Positions 7,415 to 15,804 of a stretch of 64,000 bases of DNA are shown one piece after another. Below the pieces are notes generated by a model. The model saw only the letters and a list, made by a program, of their open reading frames with translations. It was not told the DNA's origin and did not search any database. Made by a program: the position numbers and the translations under genes. Source of the DNA: Marinicrinis sediminis (GTDB lineage Bacteria > Bacillota > Bacilli > Paenibacillales > KCTC-33676); assembly GCF_042685085.1 (NCBI RefSeq), contig NZ_JBHUMM010000043.1:124001-188000 (forward strand). The letters are read 5' to 3'. The first letter of the stretch is position 1. Every line of letters starts with the position of its first letter.

Positions 7415-10117
7415 CTCTTGCCAGCTTGCTCCCCAGTCAAGGGATCGTTCCAGCTTGCCCTCTTTTTCCCGAATCCACACATTTCCGAGCAGAAGCTGAT
7501 TCGACCAGTCTTCACGGAACAGGGACTGCCCGATATTGATCTTGGATTGAACGAGCATACTGCCGCCTGAGACGCCTTTACCTTGTATGCTGCCTCCATA
7601 TCCACAGTTTAGCTCCTGGATTGAGGCCAGCGAGTAGGCTTTGTCGATGACGATCAAGGCAGGACTGGAGTAATTGCCATTCGCCTGAAACCGTTCAAAG
7701 TTAATGCGAGACTGATTCATGTGTGAGTTTTTCAATACACCGATGGCAGGATGGGAGGGATCATTTGGCTGCATACCCACTCCTTTAAATGTGGCCTTGA
7801 CAGTATCGTAGCACCGAATGGCCCAGCAATGCTTGAAGCCTTCAATATCGACACCCTCCACGGAAAAGTTGCCGACCCCCCCTGTGCGGCCCGATATGTA
7901 GTCTTTGCCCAGGGTGATGACACCGCGCAGGTCATCATCCTGGGATTCATACCAGCCCGCGCTCATCTGACCTCCCCAGAACTGAAAGCCACCGCTGTCA
8001 TTGGAGACATGTACGGCTGCAATGTTGCCGATGAACCAGCAATTGTAGAACTGGATATCGTTGCCGCTCTCCACTCCGGTGCGGAGGTTGACCCCGACAT
8101 TCACACCTGCCCAGGTACGAGCCATGAAGAAGGAAGAGCCGTAGCAGTTGTGAATGAGGTCAAAGCCGATATCGTAATGATCGACGTAGACGTTTTTGAC
8201 TTCGAAATGCCGCATAGCATTAATTTTGACAGCGGCCTTGAACCCTGTCGGTCTCGGTTTGGTGCCCTGGATGGACAGATTTTTGATATATCCGCTCGGC
8301 CTGACGCCGCTCGGCTGATCGTCTCCGATCAGAATGCCATCCGACTTGCTGCTGTCATCCATGATCAGCTTGGTGGTCGCGGCTCCTGAGCCGATTATCA
8401 TGACCTGCTTGCCATTGGCATACAGCGTTGAAGAAAGGCGGTAGGTGCCTGGAGGAATGTAGAGTGGCTTGCCCAGCTTGATGGAGGCCTGGATGGCTTC
8501 ATTCAGGGCGGAAGTGCTGTCAAATCCCTGCTGTTCCTCCAGAGGGGTTGCACCAAAAGTACGGGCATTCAGCATGACCTGTTGACGGTCTCCGGCTTCC
8601 AGGAGGGCCTGCAACAGCTGCACGATTTCGTTGATGGCATCTACAAGGCTGTTCTTTTGCTCGGTCCTCAACTGCTCCGGGTTGCCAATCTCGAGGGACA
8701 GCTGCTGCAATTGCTGCTTGATCTCGGCATAGGTAGGCTTATCCGGGCCGGGTGGATCGGAGGTCTTGGATGGCGTCAGATACATGGACGGGATGATTTC
8801 CTTCGATTGGGATGGACTGGACCAGCGCAAATAAACGCGGGCATCTCCGGTATTATCGAAATATTCGAGTTTGATAGGGACCCAGACGTTGGCCTGCAGG
8901 CGAATGATTCCCTTTCCTTCCTGTATGCTCTGATTCTGCCAGCGATCGTAGATGAGCTGATCATCCACCCATAATCGGACGCCGTCATCGCTGGCCACGT
9001 AGAAGGTGTAGATTTCGGAATAACGGGGTAGCAGGCTGCCCGTCCAGCGTACAGAAAATTGGTCACTGCCCATGCTGTGATGAGGGGAGCGCTGCTTCCA
9101 GTCAAAGCGGATGATGGGGTCCACTCTGGAAAAAGCGAGGTCGGTAAAGGTTAAATCCCGGTAGTAGGCACCGCGCAATCCATGTGAAGCTGAAAAGGCC
9201 TTCCACTCCTGCAAGTGCCGGGTAGAAGGATGAGCATAGACGGCCTGGATCGTCTCATTTGAATTGGCTTCTTCCACCAGTTTTCCCCAGCCCATGAACC
9301 ATTTCCATGCGGGTTGAGTGGCTGTGATGGATTCAGGTGACGGGAGTTTGTCACATTCCCCAATCGCAATCGGTTTGCCTTGTGCATAAGACTGAATATG
9401 ATCGTAGTGACTTTGCAGAAATTCTCCGTTGTATATATCGAGACCGTACATGTCGATCTGATAGGACGCAGGCAGATCGGTCGGCTGTTCTGTGGTATAG
9501 GCGTTTGGGGCATGCGGACACCACATCCAGAGCAAATTGCCCAGACGATGTGTTTTCGTAAACCGTTTAAACATGATATCCCACAAAGCTGCAAAGGCAC
9601 GCTGCTTGCCCCACCAGAACCAGCCGCCATTCATTTCGTGAAATGGACGCCAGACGAGGGAGATGCTCTTCTCCTGCAACTTGCTGAACAGGAGGGCAAT
9701 ATGATCCAGCTCTTTGATGAAGCTCGCATGAAGGTTTGTCCCGGATGTGATGACTTGCTCAAACTCCTGATGCGAGGTTTGTCGTTGAACCTGACTCCAC
9801 TCGTTCGCACTTCCCGGAAAAGGCATATGCCAGGTGAACAAGGGAATGCCGCCATTTTCACCCCACGCCAGGGCGGCCTGTATGACCTGATTGCGTTGAC
9901 TGTCCAGAAGTTGAGGACTTTGACCGGTAATGCCGCCCAGCTCGAAACCATGCACGACTGGCCAGTGCCCTGTACGATCCTGAATGTGCTGCACATATTT
10001 ATTGGGGTCTTCCAAATAGTCATGCTGACCGGTCAGCAACTGGCTGGATTGCTGAATGCGTACATACATGGCGACACTTTCCGGTGTCGCATCAGGTGAA
10101 ACCGGATAAAAGGACAT
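7403..10117 (-). CDS. Three-module enzyme: GH26, PA14 and pectate-lyase-like beta-helix
   Basis: 904 residues. Residues 1-310 are a GH26 domain with Glu161 in WRPFHEMNGGWFWWG and Glu254 in IAIGECDK as catalytic pair. Residues 312-450 look like a PA14 carbohydrate-binding domain (YVASDDGVRLWVDD, LEYFDNTGDARVYLRW). A Pro-rich linker and a helical, coiled-coil-like stretch (460-505) follow. Residues 510-870 match pectate_lyase_3-type beta-helices (ARTFGATPLEE, YIPPGTYRLSSTL). GGGAGGCGAACGAAG-type ribosome-site sequence fits the ATG, but no signal peptide follows it, which is odd for this architecture. It faces the operon tail to tail. The probable substrate is the local mannose-containing polymer. 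Confidence 0.85.
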   Translation of the reverse strand: MSFYPVSPDATPESVAMYVRIQQSSQLLTGQHDYLEDPNKYVQHIQDRTGHWPVVHGFELGGITGQSPQLLDSQRNQVIQAALAWGENGGIPLFTWHMPFPGSANEWSQVQRQTSHQEFEQVITSGTNLHASFIKELDHIALLFSKLQEKSISLVWRPFHEMNGGWFWWGKQRAFAALWDIMFKRFTKTHRLGNLLWMWCPHAPNAYTTEQPTDLPASYQIDMYGLDIYNGEFLQSHYDHIQSYAQGKPIAIGECDKLPSPESITATQPAWKWFMGWGKLVEEANSNETIQAVYAHPSTRHLQEWKAFSASHGLRGAYYRDLTFTDLAFSRVDPIIRFDWKQRSPHHSMGSDQFSVRWTGSLLPRYSEIYTFYVASDDGVRLWVDDQLIYDRWQNQSIQEGKGIIRLQANVWVPIKLEYFDNTGDARVYLRWSSPSQSKEIIPSMYLTPSKTSDPPGPDKPTYAEIKQQLQQLSLEIGNPEQLRTEQKNSLVDAINEIVQLLQALLEAGDRQQVMLNARTFGATPLEEQQGFDSTSALNEAIQASIKLGKPLYIPPGTYRLSSTLYANGKQVMIIGSGAATTKLIMDDSSKSDGILIGDDQPSGVRPSGYIKNLSIQGTKPRPTGFKAAVKINAMRHFEVKNVYVDHYDIGFDLIHNCYGSSFFMARTWAGVNVGVNLRTGVESGNDIQFYNCWFIGNIAAVHVSNDSGGFQFWGGQMSAGWYESQDDDLRGVITLGKDYISGRTGGVGNFSVEGVDIEGFKHCWAIRCYDTVKATFKGVGMQPNDPSHPAIGVLKNSHMNQSRINFERFQANGNYSSPALIVIDKAYSLASIQELNCGYGGSIQGKGVSGGSMLVQSKINIGQSLFREDWSNQLLLGNVWIREKEGKLERSLDWGASWQELTL

Positions 10118-10237
10118 CTTCGTTCGCCTCCCGCTTGAATAGTAATACAGTATATGCGTTTCCAGTCGGGATAAGTAAATGGATCGTGCAAAAACGAATG
10201 GAATGACTGTAAAGGATCATGGAAAGGGATGAAAAAG

Positions 10238-11278
10238 ATGCACGTCAGATGGAAAAGAGCAGGTCTGATCATCGGAGTTACACTTGGATGCTTTCTGTTG
10301 GCTGCGGCCGGTTGGGGATTGTATCTGTATCAGGAGGTAAAAGAAACCTCCAGTCAGATCTATGAACCTTTGGAGAGAATCCCGCTTACGGCAGCGGATG
10401 CTTCGTTATTCGGCGAAGCTTCTGTGTCTGAATGGGAGCGGGAACGTCCGGGTATCGAACGGTTATTGAACACGGTGTCGATGCATTCCGAGGGAGAAGA
10501 TACACAAGACATCGAAGAGAGAACCATGCGCATGAATATGACTGCGGTAGATGAGGAGGCTTTTACCGTTTTGTTAATGGGGGTTGACGAACGGGGCAAG
10601 GATCGTGGACGATCGGATGCGCTCATCCTGATGGCGGTTCATCCCCGTAAGGAAGCCATTACCATGATTCACATTCCGCGCGACACGCGGACACGCATTG
10701 CTGGCACGGAGATGGAGGACAAAATTAATCATGCGTATGCCTTTGGCGGGACCTCACTGGCTGTTGCGACGGTGGAAGGCTTTCTCGGCATTCCGGTAGA
10801 TTATTATATTAGGATCAACATGGAGGGATTTGAAGAACTGGTCGATCTGTTCGGCGGCGTAGAGGTAGATAATGCCTGGCGATTTGAGTATGAAGGCATC
10901 ACCTTTGCACAAGGCAAGCTGCACCTGGACGGCAAGGAGGCTCTTGCCTATTCACGGATGCGAAAGTTGGACCCCAGGGGGGATCTAGGCCGAAACGCCA
11001 GGCAGAAACAGATTCTGTCGGCCCTGCTGGAGGAAGGCAAGAGCATGCAAAGCTTGCTGAAAGCACAGGATATGCTGAATGTGGTGGAGCAGAATGTGAA
11101 GACCAATCTGACTTTTGAGGATATGAAGCAGCTGTTTGCCTATCGAACCCGGTTTACGCGGCTGGAAAGTGATGAGATTCAGGGGAGCGGGAAAATGTAC
11201 AATCGCATTTACTATTACGTCGTCTCTGACAAGGAACGCAGGCGCATCCACGATTTCCTGCTGCTGAAATTAAGTTGA
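10238..11278 (+). CDS. LytR-CpsA-Psr (LCP) family cell-wall polymer ligase
   Basis: LCP proteins move lipid-linked teichoic acid or capsule polymers onto peptidoglycan outside the cell. A membrane helix near the N terminus (GLIIGVTLGCFLLAAAGWGL) precedes the LCP domain, with FTVLLMGVDERGKDRGRSD, MIHIPRDTRTRI and the HAYAFGG segment. About 346 residues. ATG 10238 has GGAAAGGG nine bases upstream; ATG 10229 is also possible. It sits beside the polysaccharide genes with its own upstream gap of about 110 bases, so it probably attaches the polymer to the wall. Confidence 0.9.
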   Translation: MHVRWKRAGLIIGVTLGCFLLAAAGWGLYLYQEVKETSSQIYEPLERIPLTAADASLFGEASVSEWERERPGIERLLNTVSMHSEGEDTQDIEERTMRMNMTAVDEEAFTVLLMGVDERGKDRGRSDALILMAVHPRKEAITMIHIPRDTRTRIAGTEMEDKINHAYAFGGTSLAVATVEGFLGIPVDYYIRINMEGFEELVDLFGGVEVDNAWRFEYEGITFAQGKLHLDGKEALAYSRMRKLDPRGDLGRNARQKQILSALLEEGKSMQSLLKAQDMLNVVEQNVKTNLTFEDMKQLFAYRTRFTRLESDEIQGSGKMYNRIYYYVVSDKERRRIHDFLLLKLS

Positions 11279-11381
11279 GGCTCTGGTTCCCAAACGGGCA
11301 GACACGGCATACAATAGCATCAAAATGGGTGCAGGTCCGGATCATTCGGATGAATGGATAACCGAAGGAGGATGCAGAGTG

Positions 11382-12089
11382 ATGGAGAAAAGATTGGAAG
11401 CGGCATCGCGATGTTTGGAGGAAAGGTATCCCCATGCCAGTTTCGCCGTGATGGGTGGCAGCTCGGCATCGGGTTTGGCAGGTGCATCATCTGACCTTGA
11501 TCTGGTGATCGTGGATTCCAGTGAACCGTATCCTTTTCGGCAATCCTTCTGGTTTGAGGGCTACCCGGTTGAAGCGTTTATTGTGACGTCCCGAAGCTAT
11601 ACGCGTTTCTTTGAGGAGGCGGTGCAGAGTGGGCTGCCGACTATTTTGAGACTGCTCGGAGATGGCATCGTGATTAAGCCGAATTCACAATTTACACGGA
11701 TGACCACGATGGCGAAAAAGTTGCTGGATGAGGGGCCAGAACCTTGTTCACTTGCAGAGCTGGATGAGTATCGATACGAGATTACGGAGCAGCTTACGGA
11801 TTTTGAATCGATTTCTGATCCCGGTGAAGCACTGTTTATCCTGCTGAAAATGAGCGATCTGGTGCAGAAGATGCAACTGAGAGCGAACAGACAATGGCTG
11901 GGGGAAGGAAAGTGGGCCGCCAGAGCCTTGAAAGCCTATCAGCCGCAGCAATTTGATCAATATGTAAAGGCCATTGCCGCCTTTGTCGCGGAAGGGGATA
12001 AATCGGTCTGGGTTGATTATGTGGAAGCCGTTTTGCAGGAATGCGGAGGCCGATTTTTTGAAGGATATTATTCGGTTTACTACGAGTAG
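11382..12089 (+). CDS. Nucleotidyltransferase-fold protein
   Basis: 235 residues. The N-terminal part has the nucleotidyltransferase signature GGSSASGLAGASSDLDL, with the paired acidic residues DLDL that bind metal, followed by a helical C-terminal half. Such proteins resemble minimal or aminoglycoside-type nucleotidyltransferases, but the target is unknown. ATG 11382 is preceded by GAAGGAGG with good spacing; a GTG lies one codon earlier. It appears to be transcribed alone. Confidence 0.7.
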   Translation: MEKRLEAASRCLEERYPHASFAVMGGSSASGLAGASSDLDLVIVDSSEPYPFRQSFWFEGYPVEAFIVTSRSYTRFFEEAVQSGLPTILRLLGDGIVIKPNSQFTRMTTMAKKLLDEGPEPCSLAELDEYRYEITEQLTDFESISDPGEALFILLKMSDLVQKMQLRANRQWLGEGKWAARALKAYQPQQFDQYVKAIAAFVAEGDKSVWVDYVEAVLQECGGRFFEGYYSVYYE

Positions 12090-12171
12090 CGTGCAGCAAC
12101 AAGAATGAACCTCAGATAAAGCGTACCAGACATAAAGCATCAGGCATAGAGCAATAGACATAGATGACTAG

Positions 12172-12203
12172 AAAAAAGAGCAGCTTATTTGGCCAGCTGC
12201 TCT
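12172..12203 (-). terminator. Terminator of the FhuF gene, partly inside its last codons
   Basis: Arms AGAGCAGC and GCTGCTCT pair around the stop codon. Read leftward, the second arm is followed by six T residues. The stop codon lies in the loop. Confidence 0.75.
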
Positions 12204-12994
12204 AACTGTTGATACCGTTCCTCGGGCTGCAGCAAAGGGCAGCTCGAGCATTTTTTGCCGTCATTTCCCTGATCACGCAGGCAGCACGTTTGCCGAACGA
12301 GGAAGGTTTCCGCTTCATTTACAGGATGTGGAATGGTCTCATGCAGGCCTGCAAATGGATTGGCGATGTTCGCTGGATGCCAGGGTGCAGGGGAGGTCAT
12401 CGTGATCCAAGTATATTCTTTCTCAATCATCGCATACATGGATACATCTGACTTGCATGATTCCAGAAAGCGCAAATAGTAAAAACGAATGTAGACGAAA
12501 ATATTTTCCCATAGCAAGTCTGTTTTTAAACGGGTCATGGCAGAAATGCGTTCCACAAGTGGAATCAGCCAGTATTGAAACAGTTCCTGTAAGGTTTGTT
12601 CCCCACTTCGCGGCTGGGCTTCTCCAGGCTCAGATAAAGCTGGAGACTCCGGCTTGACGACCAGCAACTGCGGATAATGATACTGCTGATCCCATCGTAT
12701 GTACCAGCTGGCTGGATGGAAGGGCTCTGTCATCCGTAATACAGACACCATGAAAAAAACCGCACAGCTGTGTCTGGCCAGGTATTTGCTCACCTGCGAA
12801 GAAGCCGAAGCCAGACTTTTGAATTGATGAGCATGCTGGTACCACGTAGCCAGTTCTCGCAACTTCTCCGGGTTCTCCAGCAATTGGGTCATAGGTATGA
12901 TGGTGTCTTCTGTCTTCTCATTCAATTGCGCTCTGGTGAGTACGACGGTGTTAAAATAGGTTTCGATAAGGGCGATGTTCTCGTTGTTAAGCAT
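12185..12994 (-). CDS. FhuF-type siderophore-iron reductase, [2Fe-2S]
   Basis: Releases iron by reducing ferric siderophores in the cytoplasm. The 269-residue protein ends with two adjacent Cys, ten residues, then CSSC (TCCLRDQGNDGKKCSSC). This is the CC-x10-CxxC arrangement that binds the unusual [2Fe-2S] cluster of FhuF. The rest is a poorly conserved helical domain. It overlaps the upstream ABC ATPase by 8 bases, so the two form an iron-acquisition operon. The family is inferred from this cluster motif and the neighbour. Confidence 0.8.
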   Translation of the reverse strand: MLNNENIALIETYFNTVVLTRAQLNEKTEDTIIPMTQLLENPEKLRELATWYQHAHQFKSLASASSQVSKYLARHSCAVFFMVSVLRMTEPFHPASWYIRWDQQYHYPQLLVVKPESPALSEPGEAQPRSGEQTLQELFQYWLIPLVERISAMTRLKTDLLWENIFVYIRFYYLRFLESCKSDVSMYAMIEKEYTWITMTSPAPWHPANIANPFAGLHETIPHPVNEAETFLVRQTCCLRDQGNDGKKCSSCPLLQPEERYQQLEQLAK

Positions 12995-13808
12995 TGGAGG
13001 CTCCTAACATTTGCATGGATGGGACAGAGCGTCCTCTTCCAAATGGAATGCACATCGGGGTGCCGAAGACGGGATCACACATGATCTGGCATTTCATATC
13101 AAAGACTTGACGGATCATTTCAGGCTGGATAATCTCTTCCGGTTTGCCCGATGCAAAAACGCATTTGTTTTTCACTGCGACGATATAATCGGCATATCGG
13201 CAAGCGAGGTTTATGTCATGCAGCACCATCACAATCGTTCTTTGATGTTTCTCGTTCATTTCAAACAGCAGATCCAAAATTTCGATCTGATGCGTGAGAT
13301 CCAGGTACGTGGTTGGCTCATCGAGCAGAATGGTTTCGGTATCTTGGGCGAGCGTCATGGCAATCCAGGCGCGCTGACGCTGTCCACCAGACAGTGAGTC
13401 CACTTCTCTATGCTTGAATTCGGTCAGCTTCGTTGCAGCTAACGCATCGTTTACGATTTTTTCATCCTTCTCAGACCAGGGTTTCAGGAAAGAACGATGC
13501 GGGTATCGTCCCTGTCGGACAAGCTGTAGGACTGTAATCCCCTCGGGTGCAGAGGGTCCCTGTGGCAAAATGGACATTTGTTTGGCCAACTGCTTGGTCG
13601 GGGTTTTCCAGATGTCGGCTCCTTCCAGCAAAGCCGTTCCACCATTCGGTTTCAGCAGTCTGGATAAGGAACGAAGCAGGGTGGATTTGCCGCATCCGTT
13701 GCTTCCGATCAGGACGGTGATCTTTCCTTTCGGAATTTCCAGATCCAAATTCTCTATAATGGTCTGCTCGCCGTATCCGAGAGTCAGGCGGCTCGTCTGT
13801 ATGGACAT
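12987..13808 (-). CDS. Iron-siderophore ABC transporter ATPase (FecE/FhuC/YusV type)
   Basis: Powers import of ferric siderophores by a BtuCD-type transporter. Walker A is GSNGCGKST, the signature LSGGQRQRAW and Walker B TILLDEPTTYLDL, all in FecE/FhuC family form; 273 residues. No permease or binding-protein gene is adjacent. In Bacillus subtilis, YusV is an orphan ATPase of this kind that serves several permeases, and the same is likely here. The downstream partner is the FhuF-type reductase. A promoter about 190 bases upstream carries a Fur box nearby, suggesting iron control. Confidence 0.9.
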   Translation of the reverse strand: MSIQTSRLTLGYGEQTIIENLDLEIPKGKITVLIGSNGCGKSTLLRSLSRLLKPNGGTALLEGADIWKTPTKQLAKQMSILPQGPSAPEGITVLQLVRQGRYPHRSFLKPWSEKDEKIVNDALAATKLTEFKHREVDSLSGGQRQRAWIAMTLAQDTETILLDEPTTYLDLTHQIEILDLLFEMNEKHQRTIVMVLHDINLACRYADYIVAVKNKCVFASGKPEEIIQPEMIRQVFDMKCQIMCDPVFGTPMCIPFGRGRSVPSMQMLGASNA

Positions 13809-13999
13809 GTTGGACTCACTCCTGTCATCATTTCGCTTTCCTGTTTACACATTCTTCTGAGACGTTTTATTTTCAATCCTTGCATTGTATGATGCAAGCA
13901 AACGGGTTCGTTGGTTCATTCAAACGGTTTACACATGCCCAAAACGGGCTTTAAGTGGATGTTGAACGATCTTGTTGTTGAAACAGAATCCTTATATAA

Positions 14000-14028
14000 A
14001 TTGTATGGAATGAATGAGCTCCTGTCAA
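14000..14028 (-). promoter_or_regulatory. Sigma-A promoter of the ATPase-FhuF operon
   Basis: On the minus strand TTGACA (14023-14028) is followed, 17 bases on, by TACAAT (14000-14005). Transcription would start near 13993 and leave a leader of about 185 bases before the ATPase gene. Confidence 0.6.
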
Positions 14029-14034
14029 TGAATT

Positions 14035-14049
14035 TGATATTCATTCTCA
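14035..14049. promoter_or_regulatory. Fur box 1
   Basis: TGATATTCATTCTCA matches the 7-1-7 Fur consensus TGATAATNATTATCA at all but two positions. It lies just upstream of the -35 of the leftward iron-operon promoter and between the two divergent promoters. Confidence 0.65.
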
Positions 14050-14092
14050 TTGAAGTTGTCATTTTGTTACCAATTCTTGAACAACATTTGAC

Positions 14093-14122
14093 TTGACAAT
14101 GCGTGATTAAACCTTATATGAT
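14093..14122 (+). promoter_or_regulatory. Rightward sigma-A promoter with downstream Fur box
   Basis: TTGACA (14093-14098), 18 bases, TATGAT (14117-14122). The predicted start lies near 14129, just before Fur box 2, so Fur would block it. Confidence 0.55.
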
Positions 14123-14139
14123 GAACTTATAAGCGAAAG

Positions 14140-14154
14140 TGATAATCATTTTCA
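14140..14154. promoter_or_regulatory. Fur box 2
   Basis: TGATAATCATTTTCA differs from the Fur consensus at one position. It sits at about +12 of the rightward promoter, a position that would block transcription when iron is plentiful. Confidence 0.75.
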
Positions 14155-14319
14155 AATTCATGACAGCCACATAGCATGACAGTTGACAAGTTTCGAATGA
14201 TTCTCACAGGAACAAATGCAGACCGTGTGAACCCTCAAATTTACCGTCTCTTTTGTGACCTAGCTAGAACGCCTGCATATCTTGGCGGGTTTTCATGGAC
14301 ATCAACTTGTTGACGGAAG

Positions 14320-14369
14320 CACCGTACCATAAATGGGTCAGATGACCGATTATGGTGCGGTGTTTTTTT
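14320..14369 (+). terminator. Strong intrinsic terminator, end of the candidate small RNA
   Basis: A 13-bp stem CACCGTACCATAA / TTATGGTGCGGTG with one G-U pair encloses a small inner hairpin GGTC-AGAT-GACC. Seven T residues follow. Confidence 0.8.
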
Positions 14370-14530
14370 GATTTCAAGAGAATACAAGTAATAGGTTATC
14401 CACTGAGCAAGTGTTCTCGGGATAGGGTTCCGTGTGAGAAAATATGATAGCGTGCATGAATTTTCCAAATGGTATGGTAAATGACTGGAGAATGCCTGCC
14501 TTTCACTAAAATAATCGGAGGTTATCAGTG

Positions 14531-14836
14531 ATGAGAGATGAAGATAAAAGATTCAAGGAATCGGTTCTTAAAAATTTCTTTTCGAGCGATGGAAAACTAA
14601 AGAGAATACCTGTCCAACTAAAAAAGAAACTCATTGTATTGGGATTTCTTGTCTCTAAACTCGAAGAAGGAAAGTCATACAAAGAAAGAGAGATTAATGA
14701 TTTCATCGGAAATTTCCATGAAGATTTTGCGACAATAAGAAGAGAATGTATCGTATATGCGTTGATGTCTCGGGATAACCAGACTTACACCGTTAATCCA
14801 GTCGAACAGTGGCGAAATTGGGAAACACTTTCGTAA
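14531..14836 (+). CDS. DUF2087 domain protein
   Basis: 101 residues, with the DUF2087 pattern seen as GKLKRIPVQLKKKLIVLGF, then YKEREINDFIGNFHEDFATIRRE. The family often occurs as a domain of ArsR or MarR regulators or of acetyltransferases, and as small stand-alone proteins like this one. Basic helices and a winged-helix-like middle suggest nucleic-acid binding, but the function is unknown. CGGAGG upstream supports ATG 14531 (or GTG 14528). The codons are more AT-rich than its neighbours. Confidence 0.78.
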   Translation: MRDEDKRFKESVLKNFFSSDGKLKRIPVQLKKKLIVLGFLVSKLEEGKSYKEREINDFIGNFHEDFATIRRECIVYALMSRDNQTYTVNPVEQWRNWETLS

Positions 14837-14947
14837 AGGTGTTTCATTCAAGATGTTGGGGTGCATCGGATTCGGTTAGCTTTGCGTACAGCGCTGTCAT
14901 GGTGTAAGATAACGGTAGCTAGCTGGAAGACAGAAAGGGGAATTCAG

Positions 14948-15388
14948 GTGGAAGTACAAGAGATCATCCAGGCAATGTCTAATAAAGGAATGCGCATCAC
15001 AGAACAACGAAAAACATTAGCGAGGCTTTTTGTTGATCATGAAGGATACCTGACCCCAAAAGAAGTATATGAAGCCATGGTTCAAACCTATGCGGGTATG
15101 AGCTTTGATACCGTTTATCGAAACCTGCGGGTATTGCAGGAAATGGATATCGTCGAGCAGTTTATGTTTGAGGATGGCATCAAGTTTCGATTGAGGTGCC
15201 ATACAGATGAGCACCATCATCATTTTATCTGTCTGGAATGTGAGCGGACGATTCCGTTTCACTATTGTCCGATGGATCATGTGCAGCAATATCCGGAAGG
15301 ATTCAAGCCTGTGAAGCACAAATTTGACATATATGGTTATTGTGAAACCTGTCAGTCTGGCCAGTCCAGACAAGCTGCGGCGAGGTGA
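14948..15388 (+). CDS. zur: Zinc uptake regulator Zur (Fur family)
   Basis: Zinc-sensing repressor of zinc import genes. A winged helix (MRITEQRKTLARLF ... SFDTVYRNL) is followed by the dimer domain with HHHHFICLEC, the distal CETC zinc site and FDIYGYC. It is close in wording to B. subtilis Zur, for example FDTxYRNL, HHHHFICL, CPMD and HKF(D/E)IYG. GTG 14948 follows AAAGGGG; 146 residues. Its probable targets, the znuACB genes, lie 3.6 kb downstream behind a good Zur box. A weak promoter TTGCGT-17-TAAGAT lies 38 bases upstream of the start. Confidence 0.88.
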   Translation: MEVQEIIQAMSNKGMRITEQRKTLARLFVDHEGYLTPKEVYEAMVQTYAGMSFDTVYRNLRVLQEMDIVEQFMFEDGIKFRLRCHTDEHHHHFICLECERTIPFHYCPMDHVQQYPEGFKPVKHKFDIYGYCETCQSGQSRQAAAR

Positions 15389-15443
15389 CGGGGGAACGGT
15401 GTGGTTGCGGATCGATGCTGCAAGAGAAAAGGGGGCAACAACG

Positions 15444-15683
15444 GTGTCAGCCAAGCTGCTGAAGGGAATGGTACACGGCTATCGTAAATTCATATCACCG
15501 CTGAAGCCGCCTACATGCCGCTTTTATCCGACCTGTTCCCAGTATGCGCTAGAGGCACTGGAAACGCACGGGAGTTTCAAGGGAACCTATCTGACGGTTA
15601 AAAGACTGTGCAAATGTCACCCTTTTCATCCCGGTGGCATCGACTATGTGCCGGAGAAAAAGGAAAAACCTCGCTCCTCCTAG
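15444..15683 (+). CDS. yidD: YidD-type membrane protein insertion efficiency factor
   Basis: 79 residues. The YidD signature is complete: YRKFISPLKPPTCRFYPTCS, then YALEALETHG and CHPFHPGGIDYVP. YidD helps YidC/SpoIIIJ insert proteins into the membrane. GTG 15444 has AAAAGGGGG eight bases upstream. It lies 55 bases after zur, and there is no terminator between them, so they may be co-transcribed. Confidence 0.9.
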   Translation: MSAKLLKGMVHGYRKFISPLKPPTCRFYPTCSQYALEALETHGSFKGTYLTVKRLCKCHPFHPGGIDYVPEKKEKPRSS

Positions 15684-15694
15684 CGGTCAACAGC

Positions 15695-15723
15695 TTGACA
15701 GAGGAAAGCAAGAGGGCTATATT
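15695..15723 (+). promoter_or_regulatory. Promoter of the metG T-box leader
   Basis: TTGACA (15695-15700), 17 bases, TATATT (15718-15723), about 80 bases before the T-box stem I. Confidence 0.6.
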
Positions 15724-15804
15724 GAGTTTGATATCACATGCAGGATATATCAAGCATATGAGCACGATGCCAAGGAACGGATAAGTATTCGACATGCGCG
15801 CTAT

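Larger units (their letters stand above)
14129..14370 (+). ncRNA. Candidate Fur-controlled small RNA
   Basis: The gap 13809-14527 contains no convincing gene. It does contain a rightward sigma-A promoter with a Fur box over its start, and a strong intrinsic terminator about 240 bases later. No ORF with a ribosome site lies between them. This is the arrangement of an iron-sparing small RNA such as FsrA of B. subtilis, though no sequence match is claimed. The alternative is the remnant promoter of a lost iron gene whose terminator survives. Confidence 0.35.

Noticed and set aside
13911..14096. A 61-residue frame between the iron operon and Fur box 2
   Set aside because: It covers the divergent promoter and Fur box 1 and has no ribosome site.
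14395..14403. DnaA box (TTATCCACT)
   Set aside because: A single near-match without other origin features.
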